64,000 bases of DNA, from positions 1,364,001 to 1,428,000 of the forward strand of contig JARWIR010000027.1 in NCBI GenBank assembly GCA_029959085.1, given 5' to 3'. Of this stretch, positions 34,942-45,887 are shown one piece after another. Under the pieces are notes generated by a model that searched no databases, was not told the origin of the DNA, and worked only from the letters and a program-made list of their open reading frames with translations. This DNA comes from Nemophila menziesii. Lineage: Eukaryota > Streptophyta > Magnoliopsida > Boraginales > Hydrophyllaceae. The position numbers and the translations under genes are program-made. Position 1 is the first letter of the stretch. The number at the start of each line of letters is the position of its first letter.

Positions 34942-37734
34942 TTAGTCATTGACATAGCCTCCCCAGCAGTGAGTGAGGTTGTCAATATTTGCAACTCGAA
35001 ATTTGCATCCCTTAGCTTTTACGCCCACTAGTTTATCTGAGATAACCTTTGCAACCACGAATGGTCCTAGCCAAGAGCTTTTTGATTCACATGTCTTTGG
35101 AGGAGGTTTAGGCTTTTTCATAGCAACTTCTTCGCCTACTTTAAACTCCTTTTTCTTTCTTTCTTTCTTAGGGTCTTTCGGAACCTTCGTGACACGTGTT
35201 TTCTCTTTCTTCTTTACATGGTTGAGTGGTGGATTTCTCTTAGGATTTGGAGGAACGTTGATCGGTGGTTTCTTTCTTAATTCTTTTTCCTCCACCCCTA
35301 AGGTTTCCACAACATTAACTGGCTCTTTTCTTACCGGTTCCATTACATCTATACGAAAACATTCTTCCTTGGAATCCGGAAACTTCATAGGTCTAAACAC
35401 ATTAAACTTCATCTCCTCGTCTTGGATTCTCATAATCATTTCGCCGTTTTCTACATCAATCAAAGTACGCCCCGTGGCTAGGAATGGTCTTCCCAAAATA
35501 ATGGGGACATTCCTATCCGCGTCGTAATCAAGTATAACGAAATCAGCGGGAAAAATTAACGTACCTGCCTTAACGAGGACATCTTCGATTCGGCCTTCTG
35601 GATGTGCAAGAGATCGATCCGCCATTTGCAAGACCATAGAAGTGGGTCTTGCTTCAATATTAAGCTTATCAAAGATAGATTTGGGCATAAGATTGATGCT
35701 TGCACCCAAATCACATAGTGCTTTACCTCTCCATTCATTACCAATAGATATCGGAATTGTAAAGCTCCCAGGATCAACTAACTTTGGAGGTAATGTACCT
35801 TGACAAATTGCACTACATTCCTCAGGGAGACCAATCATCTCATTATCACAATAAGGCCTTTTGTTGGTGAGGGCTCTTTTCAGAAACTTAGCATACTTGG
35901 GCACATCTCGAATAGCTTCTAACAACGGAATATTTATGCTAAGACCTCTTACCTTGTTAAAGAATTTTTGATAATCAGCCATATCACCCTTCTTTTTAAC
36001 TCTTGATGGAAATGGTGGAGGAGGACGGCTTATTATAGTATCATCTTTCTTCTTCGGAATTTCATTAGACCTCTCCACTTCTTCTACTTCAACTGGTTTA
36101 TCTTTATCGACCACCTCTTTTTCTTTTCTAACTTCTTTTTCTTTTATAACCGGAAAAGGAGGTGGAGGAAGGTTCTTACCACTTCTGAGAGTAATAGCTT
36201 TACAATCTTCGATTTGGATTGGATTCTCAGTGTCGCTAGGAAGTTGCCCTTGTGGACGTTGATTCAGTTTCTTATTTATTTGGCTTAGTTGACCCTGAAA
36301 CAAATTCATATTAGCTTCGATTGCATTTTGACGTTCCATAGCTTGTGTCTGAAGAGCGATCAAACTTTCAACTGTTTTCTGAAGGGTAACTCCTTCTTGT
36401 GGATGGGCAGGTAAGGCTTTCTGATTCATTGTGTCATCGTAATTGTCTTGAGGAGCTTGTCTCTGAACATAATTTCCCTGATTCTGTCCTTCTTGATAAT
36501 TATTTTGTGGTCTTGGATTGTAATTGTTACCTTGGGGACGCGGCTGATACGCATAAGTAGGATTTGCTGCCCCATCAGGATTTGAGTATTGAAACCCCGG
36601 ATGGTTTTTGTTAGGCTGATATCCATTACCACTTGAATTAAAGTTACCTCTATTGGACACAAACATCACAGATTCTTGATTGTTTTGACAATTTTCCCAA
36701 CTATGATCATTAACACCGCAATACTCACATCCATATACCTCTTGTGCAACCTTTACCTCACCTCTTTTGTTCGAAAAACCTTCTTTCACGGCTAGAGTAA
36801 GTTGTCTCAGTTGTTGTTCTAGTGTGGTCTGAAGCTTTGTCTCTAGCGTAGCAAACTTTTCTTCGATATTAACATTATTGACTCCTCCTCTAACTGGTGT
36901 TCTTACTGAATTCCACCCAACTTCATTCTTGACTGTTCTTTCTAAAATGATTTTAGCTTGAGCCAGTTGAACTTGAAGAAAACCTGCACCACATAACATA
37001 TCCAATTTCTCTCTTGAAGTCCCATCAAGGCCTCTACAGAATATTTTTAATTGTTGTTGTTCTGAAAAGCCATGATTGGGGACTCTACGTAAGCACATCT
37101 GAAATCTTGTCCAACTCCTACCCAAAGTTTCATCATATTCTTGACGGAACTGCGTCAACTCTAATTCAGCATCTAACCTCATGTTACTTGGGTAATACCT
37201 GTCAAAGAAAGCAATCTCTAATTGATCCCAATTAGTAATTTTCGTCGGATCTTGCGTATCGTGCCATTCACTTGCTCCATCAATAACAAAAAATTTAAAC
37301 ACAGCGTAGTACATCTGTTCTTTTGAAACTCCTTGTGTGATGTAAGAATCACATATCTGTTTGAATTTCTGTATCGCTCTAAGAGGATCTTCTCCAACTC
37401 TACCATGAAAATTTCCAAAGTTTTGGAATTGAGCTATCATACCCGGATCTGGACGAAACTTCGGAACATTTATATCTGGAGCACCTACTCCTATAGCAGG
37501 GGCACGGAATGGGACTTCTGGTGGGCCATTAGTAAACCAAGGATCTTGATTCATCACGATTTGAGCTTGTCCGTTATTGTTCTGAATATTAACGTTCTCC
37601 ATTTGGTGAATTAATTCTTCTACTTCTAAGGATTCTTGTTCTTTTCTTCTCTTGTTAGCAAGTCTGATTAATGATTCTGGATTATTAAGGATCGGAGGTG
37701 TTGGCTCTAGATCCTTAAAGAGTCTCCTTCGCAT
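34942..37734 (-). CDS. 930-residue gag-protease protein with CWGGY tail
   Basis: One unbroken frame from the family start MRRRLFKDLEP. The gag (capsid) domain is at about residues 135-240. A good CCHC knuckle CEYCGVNDHSWENC starts at residue 336. A QN- and P-rich linker and a basic/acidic stretch lead to the retropepsin-like protease with CDLGAS (near 674) and ILGRPFLAT. After FRIDV (near 785) the protein leaves the autonomous-type sequence and continues into a basic linker, FKVGEEVAMKK, SSWLGPFVVAKV and LTHCWGGYVND. The last part resembles the GPY/F tail of integrase. RT, RNase H and integrase core are absent, so it could form particles and process Gag but not copy itself. This type of element is close to the described TR-GAG class; the tail is the unusual part. 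Confidence 0.9.
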   Translation of the reverse strand: MRRRLFKDLEPTPPILNNPESLIRLANKRRKEQESLEVEELIHQMENVNIQNNNGQAQIVMNQDPWFTNGPPEVPFRAPAIGVGAPDINVPKFRPDPGMIAQFQNFGNFHGRVGEDPLRAIQKFKQICDSYITQGVSKEQMYYAVFKFFVIDGASEWHDTQDPTKITNWDQLEIAFFDRYYPSNMRLDAELELTQFRQEYDETLGRSWTRFQMCLRRVPNHGFSEQQQLKIFCRGLDGTSREKLDMLCGAGFLQVQLAQAKIILERTVKNEVGWNSVRTPVRGGVNNVNIEEKFATLETKLQTTLEQQLRQLTLAVKEGFSNKRGEVKVAQEVYGCEYCGVNDHSWENCQNNQESVMFVSNRGNFNSSGNGYQPNKNHPGFQYSNPDGAANPTYAYQPRPQGNNYNPRPQNNYQEGQNQGNYVQRQAPQDNYDDTMNQKALPAHPQEGVTLQKTVESLIALQTQAMERQNAIEANMNLFQGQLSQINKKLNQRPQGQLPSDTENPIQIEDCKAITLRSGKNLPPPPFPVIKEKEVRKEKEVVDKDKPVEVEEVERSNEIPKKKDDTIISRPPPPFPSRVKKKGDMADYQKFFNKVRGLSINIPLLEAIRDVPKYAKFLKRALTNKRPYCDNEMIGLPEECSAICQGTLPPKLVDPGSFTIPISIGNEWRGKALCDLGASINLMPKSIFDKLNIEARPTSMVLQMADRSLAHPEGRIEDVLVKAGTLIFPADFVILDYDADRNVPIILGRPFLATGRTLIDVENGEMIMRIQDEEMKFNVFRPMKFPDSKEECFRIDVMEPVRKEPVNVVETLGVEEKELRKKPPINVPPNPKRNPPLNHVKKKEKTRVTKVPKDPKKERKKKEFKVGEEVAMKKPKPPPKTCESKSSWLGPFVVAKVISDKLVGVKAKGCKFRVANIDNLTHCWGGYVND

Positions 37735-37851
37735 ACACCAAACCTAAAAACCTGAGAAACTAAACAAGCAAAAAGCGTAAAACTGATAAAAACAAAAATA
37801 AAAAAAAATGCACTATCACTAAAGGATAAACACCGTGGTCACACGCTACCG

Positions 37852-37869
37852 TCCCCGGCAGCGGCGCCA
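37852..37869 (-). promoter_or_regulatory. Primer-binding site of element C
   Basis: Minus-strand TGGCGCCGCTGCCGGGGA, identical to that of A and H. Confidence 0.9.
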
Positions 37870-37875
37870 AAAACT

Positions 37876-39439
37876 TGGTGGTCCTTTGTGTGTTCTAAAA
37901 ATAAATGCAAATGCTAATCGAACCACAACCGCAAGTGTACGGTTGTCCCAAGTAGTATAACTGATAAATCAGATTCGTTCCAAGGACGGATGGTTGATCA
38001 CAATGTTTAGCAAGTAGTGATTGATGCACTTATGAAAGTAAAAGATAATAAAATGTTTGTTTGGTTTTGTTTATTAATTCTAAATAAATGAAAGACAAAT
38101 ATTAAAATGCAAGTAAAAACTAAGACGCAAGAAAAATGAATGAAAACGCAATATGAGATGTAGTACTTGAGAACGCAAGGATCCTCCCTATCCTATTTCT
38201 TAACTTATGTTGTTTAAGGGCTAAATTAGTCAATTACAATGGTCGGGATTCTAATTTCCTTATACCCCCGTCAGGGTGGACTATAAGGCGATCCTAAAGT
38301 GTCACTAGTCCCGTCAGGGTAAATATGATCCACCGTTGGATGATTACGTTTTATTACCTCATTGGCCCTAGGATTAGCTAAGCTCGTCAGAATCATTAAC
38401 TTCTATCCTAGATTAAATAAATATTTCCGTACCTAAACCCTCCGTTAGGATGATCCAATCGCCACTAATTGGAATAGCCTAGATACTAACACCTGTTCTT
38501 AGTTAGCTACTCTAAAAACAGTAAAATAATCTCAATTTATTGAAAAGAGTAAAAGCCCTAATTTAGTTTAATTCAATAAAAACCCAAATTCAACATTCGT
38601 TAATTAATAAGATTGGGATTCACCCATTGTTTGTTCTCAAGCACTATCAATTGTTTAGCTCATATTAAAAAGAAATACTAAATTAAAATTAAAGGAATTC
38701 ATATTGTTTACAGAATTAAAAAGATAAAAGAACCTAATTTCCGGAATCGGAATGACTACGAACGAAGATATAGACCCTCTCCAGCTCTTGTAGCTTCTTC
38801 TCCTTCCTTCAGTTGCTTCTCTCTGGTGTTTTTAATCTTGCAGAATGTGAATTCTCTGTAAAATAGGAGTCCAGATCTCCTTTTATAAGTGCAAATTCGT
38901 TCTAGGGCTTGGACCAGAAAATAGAATATTAATTAAATGTCCAAGCCCACTTTCTAAGCCCAAAATCCCGTAACTGCTGATACACCTTCACTAAAACGGC
39001 TTTTCCCGATGCGTTACAACTCCGATTGACCTCATTCCAGTTGCTAAAGTTTCGTAACTCGATAAGGAATGATTTCTCTTTAAGGGTCAACAGCTAAATC
39101 ATCGCTTAAGCACCTCGAAATCAGCAATCTATGGCCTGGAAAATGGATTTTCAGCTCTAAAAATAATATCTTCGGGATTTCTTTTCAAGTCTTGACTCTA
39201 TCTCTTGATCTTTGACTTTCTCCTTGGATTCCTCTTCTAGCTAACATCTAAAACCTGTAAAATCTTCACTAAAAATACCAATATTACGCGCAAAAGCTTA
39301 ATAAATCAAAAATGCTAGAAATAAAAGAGGAAAATCATATTATTGCATATTTAGTCCAAAAGTCTATCGAATTGATTAAATAAACACCAAAAATGATGTC
39401 TCCTAAGGGTCGAAAATAAGAACATTTAAGGAGACATCA
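37876..39439 (-). repeat. 5' LTR of element C
   Basis: 1564 bp. TATAAAAG on the minus strand at 38887-38880. The 5' edge inverted repeat is TGATGTCTCCT/AGGAGACATCA (39394-39404 with 39429-39439). Confidence 0.95.
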
Positions 39440-40659
39440 ATATATCAAAAAGATTTAAAAGATTTGGACCGGCACAGTGGAATTTGTTATGTAATCATCA
39501 TAAAAGGTTTTATCTGGGTTATTTGGGGATGCAAATCAAGGCATCAAAATTGGGTTGAGTGAGAACATATTCGATTGAAACTTGTGCTCTAGGGCGATTT
39601 ATTGATGGAATCTGGGGAGAAAGCCAAAAGCTCACTTTTCATTATCCAAATATACCTTACCGCCTCTAAGCCACGTGATAACCATAAAGACCTTAGGATT
39701 TCTGACTACTTGGTGGAGGAACAATGGAGAAGTTAGGGTATAGATGAGAGGACAATTGGATACTATATTAGGACCTATGATCACCCTATAACCGTTAATA
39801 CAAACTGAGTTGAAGACCTCTCCTTCTAGCATTGCGAAATTAATATGGACTTGAATTTATGGAATGTTGATTATGTGTGTATTAAGCATATGTGTGTCAA
39901 CCTGGCTAACGGTCCTGGAGAACTGGTCCACCGGACCGGTTGAATAGTGTATCGATCCGGTTTTAAAAAAAAATTAAGGAGCAGAATCGGTCTGATAGCA
40001 TTTTTTTTAATTTCATTAAATTGCAAATTTAATTATATTTACAGGGACCTATTAATGCAATTAACTTATATTTGTTTCTCTAAAAACACATATTTTTACT
40101 GTAAAAATGCTGCATTGCTTTTATTTGTAACAAAGTTAGAGTTTTAATTTTGTTTTTGTTGGTGTATTCTTCAATGGCTGCTGCGATTATACAAGAAATA
40201 GGAGCTGCCACGGCTATTTCTTCAGCTAATTCAAACAAGAAATAAGTCGAAGATTTGATAGTAAATTGCATAATTAGTCCCTGAATTATGTGGACTGTGG
40301 AAATATGCCCATGAGATTCAAAAATAAAAGAGGTCAGAACCGGTAAGAACCGGTCCTTCTTACCGGTCCGGATCTTCCTTTCCCCTTCCCGAGAACCGGA
40401 CCGAACCAGTACGGTAAGAATGGAACTGGTAAGCTGGACCGGACCGGTAAGGCCCAGATCTGCTAAGGACCGGTTCGAACCTGTCCGAAACAGACCGATA
40501 GCTACCCTGGTATGTGTGCATTATTTCTTTAGCATTACTACATGAGAACTTTTAGATATTTTGCTCTAGGATCAATCATTGTTTTCTATTCTTCTTCTTC
40601 TACTTCTTATTCTTCTTCTTCTATATTTATTGTTCACTTCCCTACTGTTCTTATCTTTA
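39440..40659 (+). other. Segment of D: last part of the 3' non-coding region
   Basis: It resumes D after TSD ATATA. It matches the corresponding regions of I (about 62830-63350) and C, including CCGGCACAGTGGAATTT (the decayed CCGGCAAAG arm), GAGTGAGAACAT and AGCCAAAAGCTCACTTT. It is interrupted by the hAT-like MITE. No gene. Confidence 0.75.
39897..40510. mobile_element. hAT-like non-autonomous element (MITE)
   Basis: 614 bp flanked by an exact 8-bp duplication TATGTGTG (39889-39896 and 40511-40518). The ends are imperfect inverted repeats sharing GGCTAaCGGTC on the left and the reverse complement of GACCGATAGC on the right; the right end reads CCAGGGTAGC inward. Many ACCGGT/GGACCGG motifs cluster near both ends. 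No transposase-like ORF. An 8-bp TSD and a CAGGG-type end are hAT features. Confidence 0.7.
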
Positions 40660-40695
40660 TTGTATCGAGACGATACAACTTTGATTTAGGGGTCT
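40660..40695 (+). promoter_or_regulatory. Polypurine tract and adjacent hairpin of element D
   Basis: Stem TTGTATCG/CGATACAA (40660-40667 with 40671-40678, loop AGA), then CTTTGATTTAGGGGTCT and the LTR start. The purine tract is somewhat decayed. Confidence 0.8.
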
Positions 40696-41038
40696 TGATG
40701 TCTCCTTAATTCTGATATATTAATCTACTAGGCATAGCCCGTGCCTGAAGGCACTCCAAAAAATAATACTCTAGTTACTTGTTCATTTACTGTTGATACA
40801 TATGAAATGTTTAAAAATTAGAATGATTTTTAGGATTGAATATGTAAAAACTGAAATTATAGATAGTGTGTTATACAGAAATTATAAAAAAATTATTATA
40901 AAATTCAAATGAACATAAATATGTGTATAATTTATCAAACAACTCATAAAGAAGTTGAAATACGAAAAAAATTAAAAAGAAACGGAATCGAAAATACATA
41001 TATGATCATTCGTCTTGTGTGCTTACTTATAATAAACA

Positions 41039-42342
41039 TTATATTAAAAGTTCAGGATATACAGTATTAGTTGTTGTTTGTTCACCATCGGGAAGAAGTA
41101 CACTTATGCGATCATAACTCGTACATCTTGATAATGCAATATACAATTGTCCATGACTAAATACTGGTGTTCGCAAATCGATCCCAACGAAATTTCACAG
41201 ATTTACCTTGTGATTTATTGATGGTAATGACATAGGCTAAACGCACAGGAAATTGTCTCCTTGTCATCACAAAGGGTATTTCTGAGTCAGAAGGCGTCAA
41301 TGATACTCTTGGAATGAATACCAAATTACCGGATTTATCTCCATTCAAAATTCGGGCTTCAATAACACGTGTTGAACATCTGACAACCATTAACTGCGTG
41401 CCATTACACAATCCATCCTTCGGGGCAATATTTCTTAACAACATGATAGGAGCACCCACTTTTAATTCCAATTTGAACGGAGGTAACCCATTTGGATTCA
41501 ATGAGTTTAAATACTAATTTGGATATAGAGATGTTATAGATTTATCTACTTGATCCTCTTCAACTATCTTATCAGCTGCTAGATACGTCTTCTGTATTCC
41601 AGGAAAAATCTTAAGTGCAAGATTGTTGATCTCACTAACATCATCATTTCTCGCGGACAGTATAGGCTCCGACTATTTGTTCGCGTACACCTTTTGGTAC
41701 AACTGGTAAAATTTGTAAAAAATCACCTCCGAGAACAAAAGTGATGCCCCCGAATGGCTTCTCATTTTTATGTATATCTTGTAACGTTCGATTAACAGCC
41801 TCAACACAATTTTGATGTTGCATCGGAACTTCATCCCAAATTATGAGACTTGTTTTTCGTATCAACTTAGCATGGAGGGATTGTTTAGAAATATGACAAA
41901 TAGAATCTTCCACAATATTCAGTGGTATCGAGAATGTGGAATGTGCAGTTCGACCTCCAATCAATAACAAAGATGCGATTCCTGACGAAGCTACATTAAT
42001 CACAAAATAATCTAAACTCTGACATTTTGTTGATATCGTATTGTATAAAAAGGTTTTTCCCGTTCCAGCACCTCCATTCAAGAAGAAAGTTACACCTTTA
42101 CTATTAAACACGGAATCAACAATCTTATTTTATGCGCGCCTTTGTGCACTGTTAAGTCAATCAACGTTTATATTTGCATCCCTGTCTTTCGCTTCCCTTT
42201 GAAGTTGTAAATGTTCTCTTATCAATCGATTTTCCACAACCAAGTTCCAATTCATGAGTTGTGGATTTTGTTTCAAAATTGGAGCACGGTTTATTGTGCG
42301 AGTTGTGTAGATAGTCATTTCGATTCTTTTATTTTTCTGCAA
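41039..42342 (-). pseudogene. Pif1-like helicase remnant of the Helitron
   Basis: The C-terminal helicase half of a Helitron Rep/helicase protein, broken by frameshifts. Visible motifs: NPQLMNWNLVVENRLIREHL upstream (42342-42157); Walker A GGAGTGKT and Walker B LIIWDE with [10 protein letters not shown] (42111-41644); NGTQLMV and [18 protein letters not shown] (41501-41157). After a frameshift, [16 protein letters not shown] continues to a stop at 41041-41039. Such helicases unwind DNA during rolling-circle transposition. This copy cannot be functional. Confidence 0.88.
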
Positions 42343-42382
42343 AACCTGTATAATAATATCAATTATGTATTAGTTACAATAT

Positions 42383-42498
42383 AATGACATTCGTGTTGTG
42401 TGTTTACTTATAATATACATTATTTCGAAACTTCAGGGTATACAATATTAGGTGTTGTTTGTTCAACATCAAGAAGAAATACACGTATTCGATCATAA
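42383..42498 (-). repeat. Second copy of the helicase C-terminal end inside the Helitron
   Basis: About 115 bp resembling 41003-41116. Both encode versions of YDRIxVxLxDxEQTTxNxVYPE and a stop on the minus strand. So the Helitron carries two helicase tails, the second upstream of the main helicase remnant. Confidence 0.75.
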
Positions 42499-44610
42499 AG
42501 TGATTTTACAGGCTTACTTGAGGTCTGCGAACTTTTGCATTCGATTGGACTCGGGATGCACTCATTTTTTAGACCTTGTTTTTGTTATTCGATACGCTCG
42601 TCATTTGATAGTACAATGATCTGAAAATATGAGGATTTATTAACATTTGGTAAATAATACGATAAATCTATATTACATGTTATACAAATGAAACAATTAA
42701 TCTAGTAATACATATACTGAAATACGACACACGTAAGTATAATTTTAATAAGTTCAACTAATTTATTTCAATACATACAAAAGTAGTTCTCCAATACAAT
42801 ACAATTATTATCGAATCAAGAACAATTTATTACAAATTACTCTAAAAACGATTATTCATGAAAAAGTAGCAAATCAATACCATAAATTTATTGTCGAATC
42901 TAGACTAATTTATTAAAATCCACTCCCAAAAACCTATTACATTGATAAATAACAACCATTCGAATATAAGGTACCCTGTTCCATGTTAGCAAGGGTTAAA
43001 TCTGCTAGCATCGTAAACTCAATATCATCAAGTAAAACTTTCAAATCTTCTAGTTTATCCATATTTTTAAGTAAAGGTAGAATATTTGCTATTGCCCAAT
43101 CTTGAGGAAGCGTGGCAACTATGACATATAGCAAGAGGGCAGATCTAAAGGAACGTTTGTACTACTCCAAAAGGAATAATAACTTTCTTCCTTTCGTTTA
43201 ATGTGATCAAGCACATTTTTAGTTGAATTCATTGGTTCGTCAGTGAATTCAGTCCATAAAAGGGTTATATTATCGATTTCACCATATTCATCGTATGAAT
43301 TTGTTATAGTCTTAGTTAGCATTTCGAGTGTGTCCATTGTATTTTTTGTTTTAGCCTGCAAAAAATAACTATGAATAGAAAAAATTATATGTAAATATTT
43401 GTATGCTATATTTTTTAAAAGTGAGTATTTGAAATGGAAAATATTATCTACAAACTACTCAAATAGTAATACGATTACTAATTAAAATATTCATATTCTT
43501 TTTTTAGTTTATCAACAAAAAATAAATAGGATTTTACGATTTTATAATAAAAATATAGATATACTAAATGCACAAATAGTAATTATTAATTTTAGTAGTA
43601 TTTTAATTATTTAATTATTTAATTATCAATTATTTTTATATTTTTATATCAAAATACAAATATAGAAAATATTTTATTGTTTACTAAATTATTTGTATTT
43701 TCTTTTTTTTACAACTTTTTTCTTAAACCCATGTAAATTCCATTTGTTTTATATTTTTAAAAAATTCTTTTTTTATTAAATCCAACAGAAATGTATAACG
43801 TATTCTTGTACAAATGTAAAATTTTTAAATATATTTTTTAAAATGTAAAATTTAAGAATATATTTTTGTTCTACGATGCTACGTTTTGATTGGAGATTTA
43901 TAGGTAAAAGTTTTTTTTCCTCAAACGATTATAGGATATATAAAATAAAAATAAAGGAGAATAATAAGGAAATTATGAGATGAATGGGGGAATTATGAAA
44001 CAAATGAGGGAATTATGAGATGAATTGGGAAGTTTGAGGATAAATAGGAAAAGTTAGGTTTCATTCTGCTTTATTATATAGATACTTGAGACATCTTTTT
44101 AGGGATATTTAATATTAAATTTTGGGATTTTTTCCCCATTTATTTTTATTTTACACTTTCTTGTTTAGTTTTAGGTGTTTTGATATTTTTAGGAGCTTTT
44201 GTGCATAACTTGTGTGTTATTTGTGTAGCACTTAGGTATATATAAGTTATTACACCTATGTAAAATGATTTGATGTGAAAAAGTAAAGAAAATCCCTTAC
44301 TCTAATTCAAAAAGGATAAGTTCTAATATATTTAGAAAGTAAACAAGTTGGCAAAACTAAACATACATCAACTTATTAATTTTCTGCAAAAATTAAGTCC
44401 GGAATCAGGAGGATATTTTTATATGAGCAGATATATATTTTAAATGCGGTTGTTTACATATAAAGAACATTAAATTTCTATAAGTAACGAAGGAGATATG
44501 ACCAAATCAAAATTTGCCAAGGTTTATCCCTTCCTACAAGTTAGGATTACGAATTTAGTAAGATCAGGACTCCTTAACTTGGGAATTACTCCTAATATCG
44601 GCCAAGGGTT

Positions 44611-44612
<2 letters not shown>

Positions 44613-44661
<49 letters not shown>
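44613..44661. repeat. (TA)n microsatellite
   Basis: About 24 TA units within the D LTR, directly after a GGCCAAGGGTTTG segment. Confidence 0.95.
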
Positions 44662-44663
<2 letters not shown>

Positions 44664-45626
44664 ATTCCTACATTAGATAAATCACCCTTGTTCAGTCCTT
44701 AATCATCAAAATACCAAGGGGAAGCTTAAATCAAGAGAAAAGAAGACTAGAACGAGTTGGACAAGTATTCATGCCTTCTCAATCCTTCAAATTTGTAATT
44801 TATATCCTTTCTTTCTCTAGTATGAACTAATTATATTTAGCTTGATATTAGCATATGGGTATGAACCCTAGACTTGTTTTATATATATTTTAATTTGTGA
44901 TGTCTTTTACATTTAATTGAAATTAGTGTTGCTATCTCTGTTTTCATGCGCTTTGATTTATTGTCTATAGTTCTTGCAGTGTATAACGTATGGGATTATC
45001 TTAATAGTAGTTATATGGTCACACGGAAGGGGTGTCTAATTATTGAAACACCATATAAACATCTAGTGTGCGGTAGTGATCTGGAAAGGCTTGCCTAACT
45101 AGATAATCACTAGGGTTCGAGATTAACCACCGATCACTGTGCAGGGTCCCCTTACCCAAGTCCCCTGGTAATTTTTAGGTCGCCGCCTAAGTTCACCTGG
45201 AACGGGGTTAGGAAGAATACAGAATCCTGGCTATTGCATATCACACAATTCTCCCTTACATAAATAGGTTATAACAAGGCTAGTGGGGATTACTTGTTAT
45301 TTCTCGAGCTAAACTCTCATACTACTTTCTTTATTTATTTATTTTCTTGTCTTTATTTTATTTAGTTAATTGTTAGAGTCTTAAAAATTCAACAAATATT
45401 TCAGAGTCTTATATTTCCTGCGTATTATTCTTCTAGCTTTCTTATTTGCACTTTATATTGCATAAGTTCTCCTAACTTTCGTAGTCTCTGAGGAAGAATT
45501 CTACTTATCATTAAAACTTGTGTACGATATGTGATACTTATAGTGAGTAACGTGTTTTGATTAGGGTGATTAGTTGCATCTCTATTTATCATTATTTTAT
45601 CATGCCTTAACCGACACCACACACCA

Positions 45627-45887
45627 TGTGAGAGTAATATTAAACAGAATAGTAAAGAATGAGATGGGGTGGAGCACCGTGAGAACACCTACCCGGTGTA
45701 CAGTATATCGAGATAGTGGTGTCGTAATTGATGAAAAGTTCTCTTCATTCGAGAACAAACTGAAGAATACACTTGAGCAACAATTGAGATAGCTTACTTT
45801 GGCTGTCAAAGAAGGTTTTTACGGTAGAAAAGTTGATGTGAACGTTATGCAAGAAGTTTACGGGTATTCAAATTGTGGTATACATGG
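45627..45887 (+). pseudogene. gag fragment of element G
   Basis: About 85 codons aligning with gag of A around ILERIVKNEVGW and the following stretch before the zinc knuckle; one in-frame stop (TAG near 45790) and a first knuckle Cys changed to Ser (YGYSNCG). D's LTR abuts it on the left and H's LTR on the right, so G is the outer host of both. Confidence 0.85.

Larger units (their letters stand above)
29465..39439 (-). mobile_element. Element C: young non-autonomous gag-protease retrotransposon
   Basis: A complete 9975-bp element with TSD ATATA (29460-29464 and 39440-39444). On the minus strand: 5' LTR, PBS, intact 930-codon ORF, palindrome array, an antisense LTR fragment, a shrunken accessory ORF, 3' non-coding region, polypurine tract and 3' LTR. 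The two 1564-bp LTRs differ at only about 10 sites by eye, so it moved recently. It lacks RT, RNase H and integrase core and would need these from a relative such as the A/I type, with which it shares LTR, PBS and most of gag. Confidence 0.93.
40728..44082 (-). mobile_element. Degenerate Helitron with Pif1-type helicase remnants
   Basis: On the minus strand it begins TCTATATAATAAAGCAGAATG (44082 downward) and ends with a hairpin GTGCC-TTCA-GGCAC followed 11 bases later by CTAG (40731-40728). It is inserted between A and T: removing it restores the LTR edge of D exactly. Helicase remnants lie toward its 3' end. No HUH Rep domain could be seen. The 5' half (about 42500-44080) is A/T-rich, with two short unrecognised ORFs (42937-43134 and 43119-43361) that may be captured or chance. 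Confidence 0.9.
9051..45626 (+). mobile_element. Element D: old non-autonomous Athila/Tat-like element split by six insertions
   Basis: The pieces of D are 9051-12125, 19755-20817, 28990-29464, 39440-39896, 40511-40727 and 44083-45626. They join without gaps once F, E, C, the MITE, the Helitron and one copy of each TSD are removed. They read, in order: 5'-truncated gag, protease, integrase-tail-like module, palindrome array, remnant of the accessory ORF, 3' non-coding region, polypurine tract and a 3' LTR of about 1576 bp. No RT, RNase H or integrase core is present anywhere. The 5' end is lost behind element B. The 3' LTR ends inside gag of element G. Confidence 0.87.
40696..45626 (+). repeat. 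3' LTR of element D, split by a Helitron
   Basis: The LTR pieces are 40696-40727 and 44083-45626, together 1576 bp. It starts TGATGTCTCC and ends CACACACCA; its second half follows the LTR of B. The piece from 44083 has no gene; it includes a long TA repeat. Confidence 0.85.

Noticed and set aside
42937..43361. Two short ORFs in the Helitron as captured host gene exons
   Set aside because: They are short and overlap, and I recognise no domain; the text around resembles other repeat-derived sequence. Left as unassigned within the Helitron.
44498..44680. 60-codon ORF ending in YIYIYI
   Set aside because: It translates the TA microsatellite within the D LTR.
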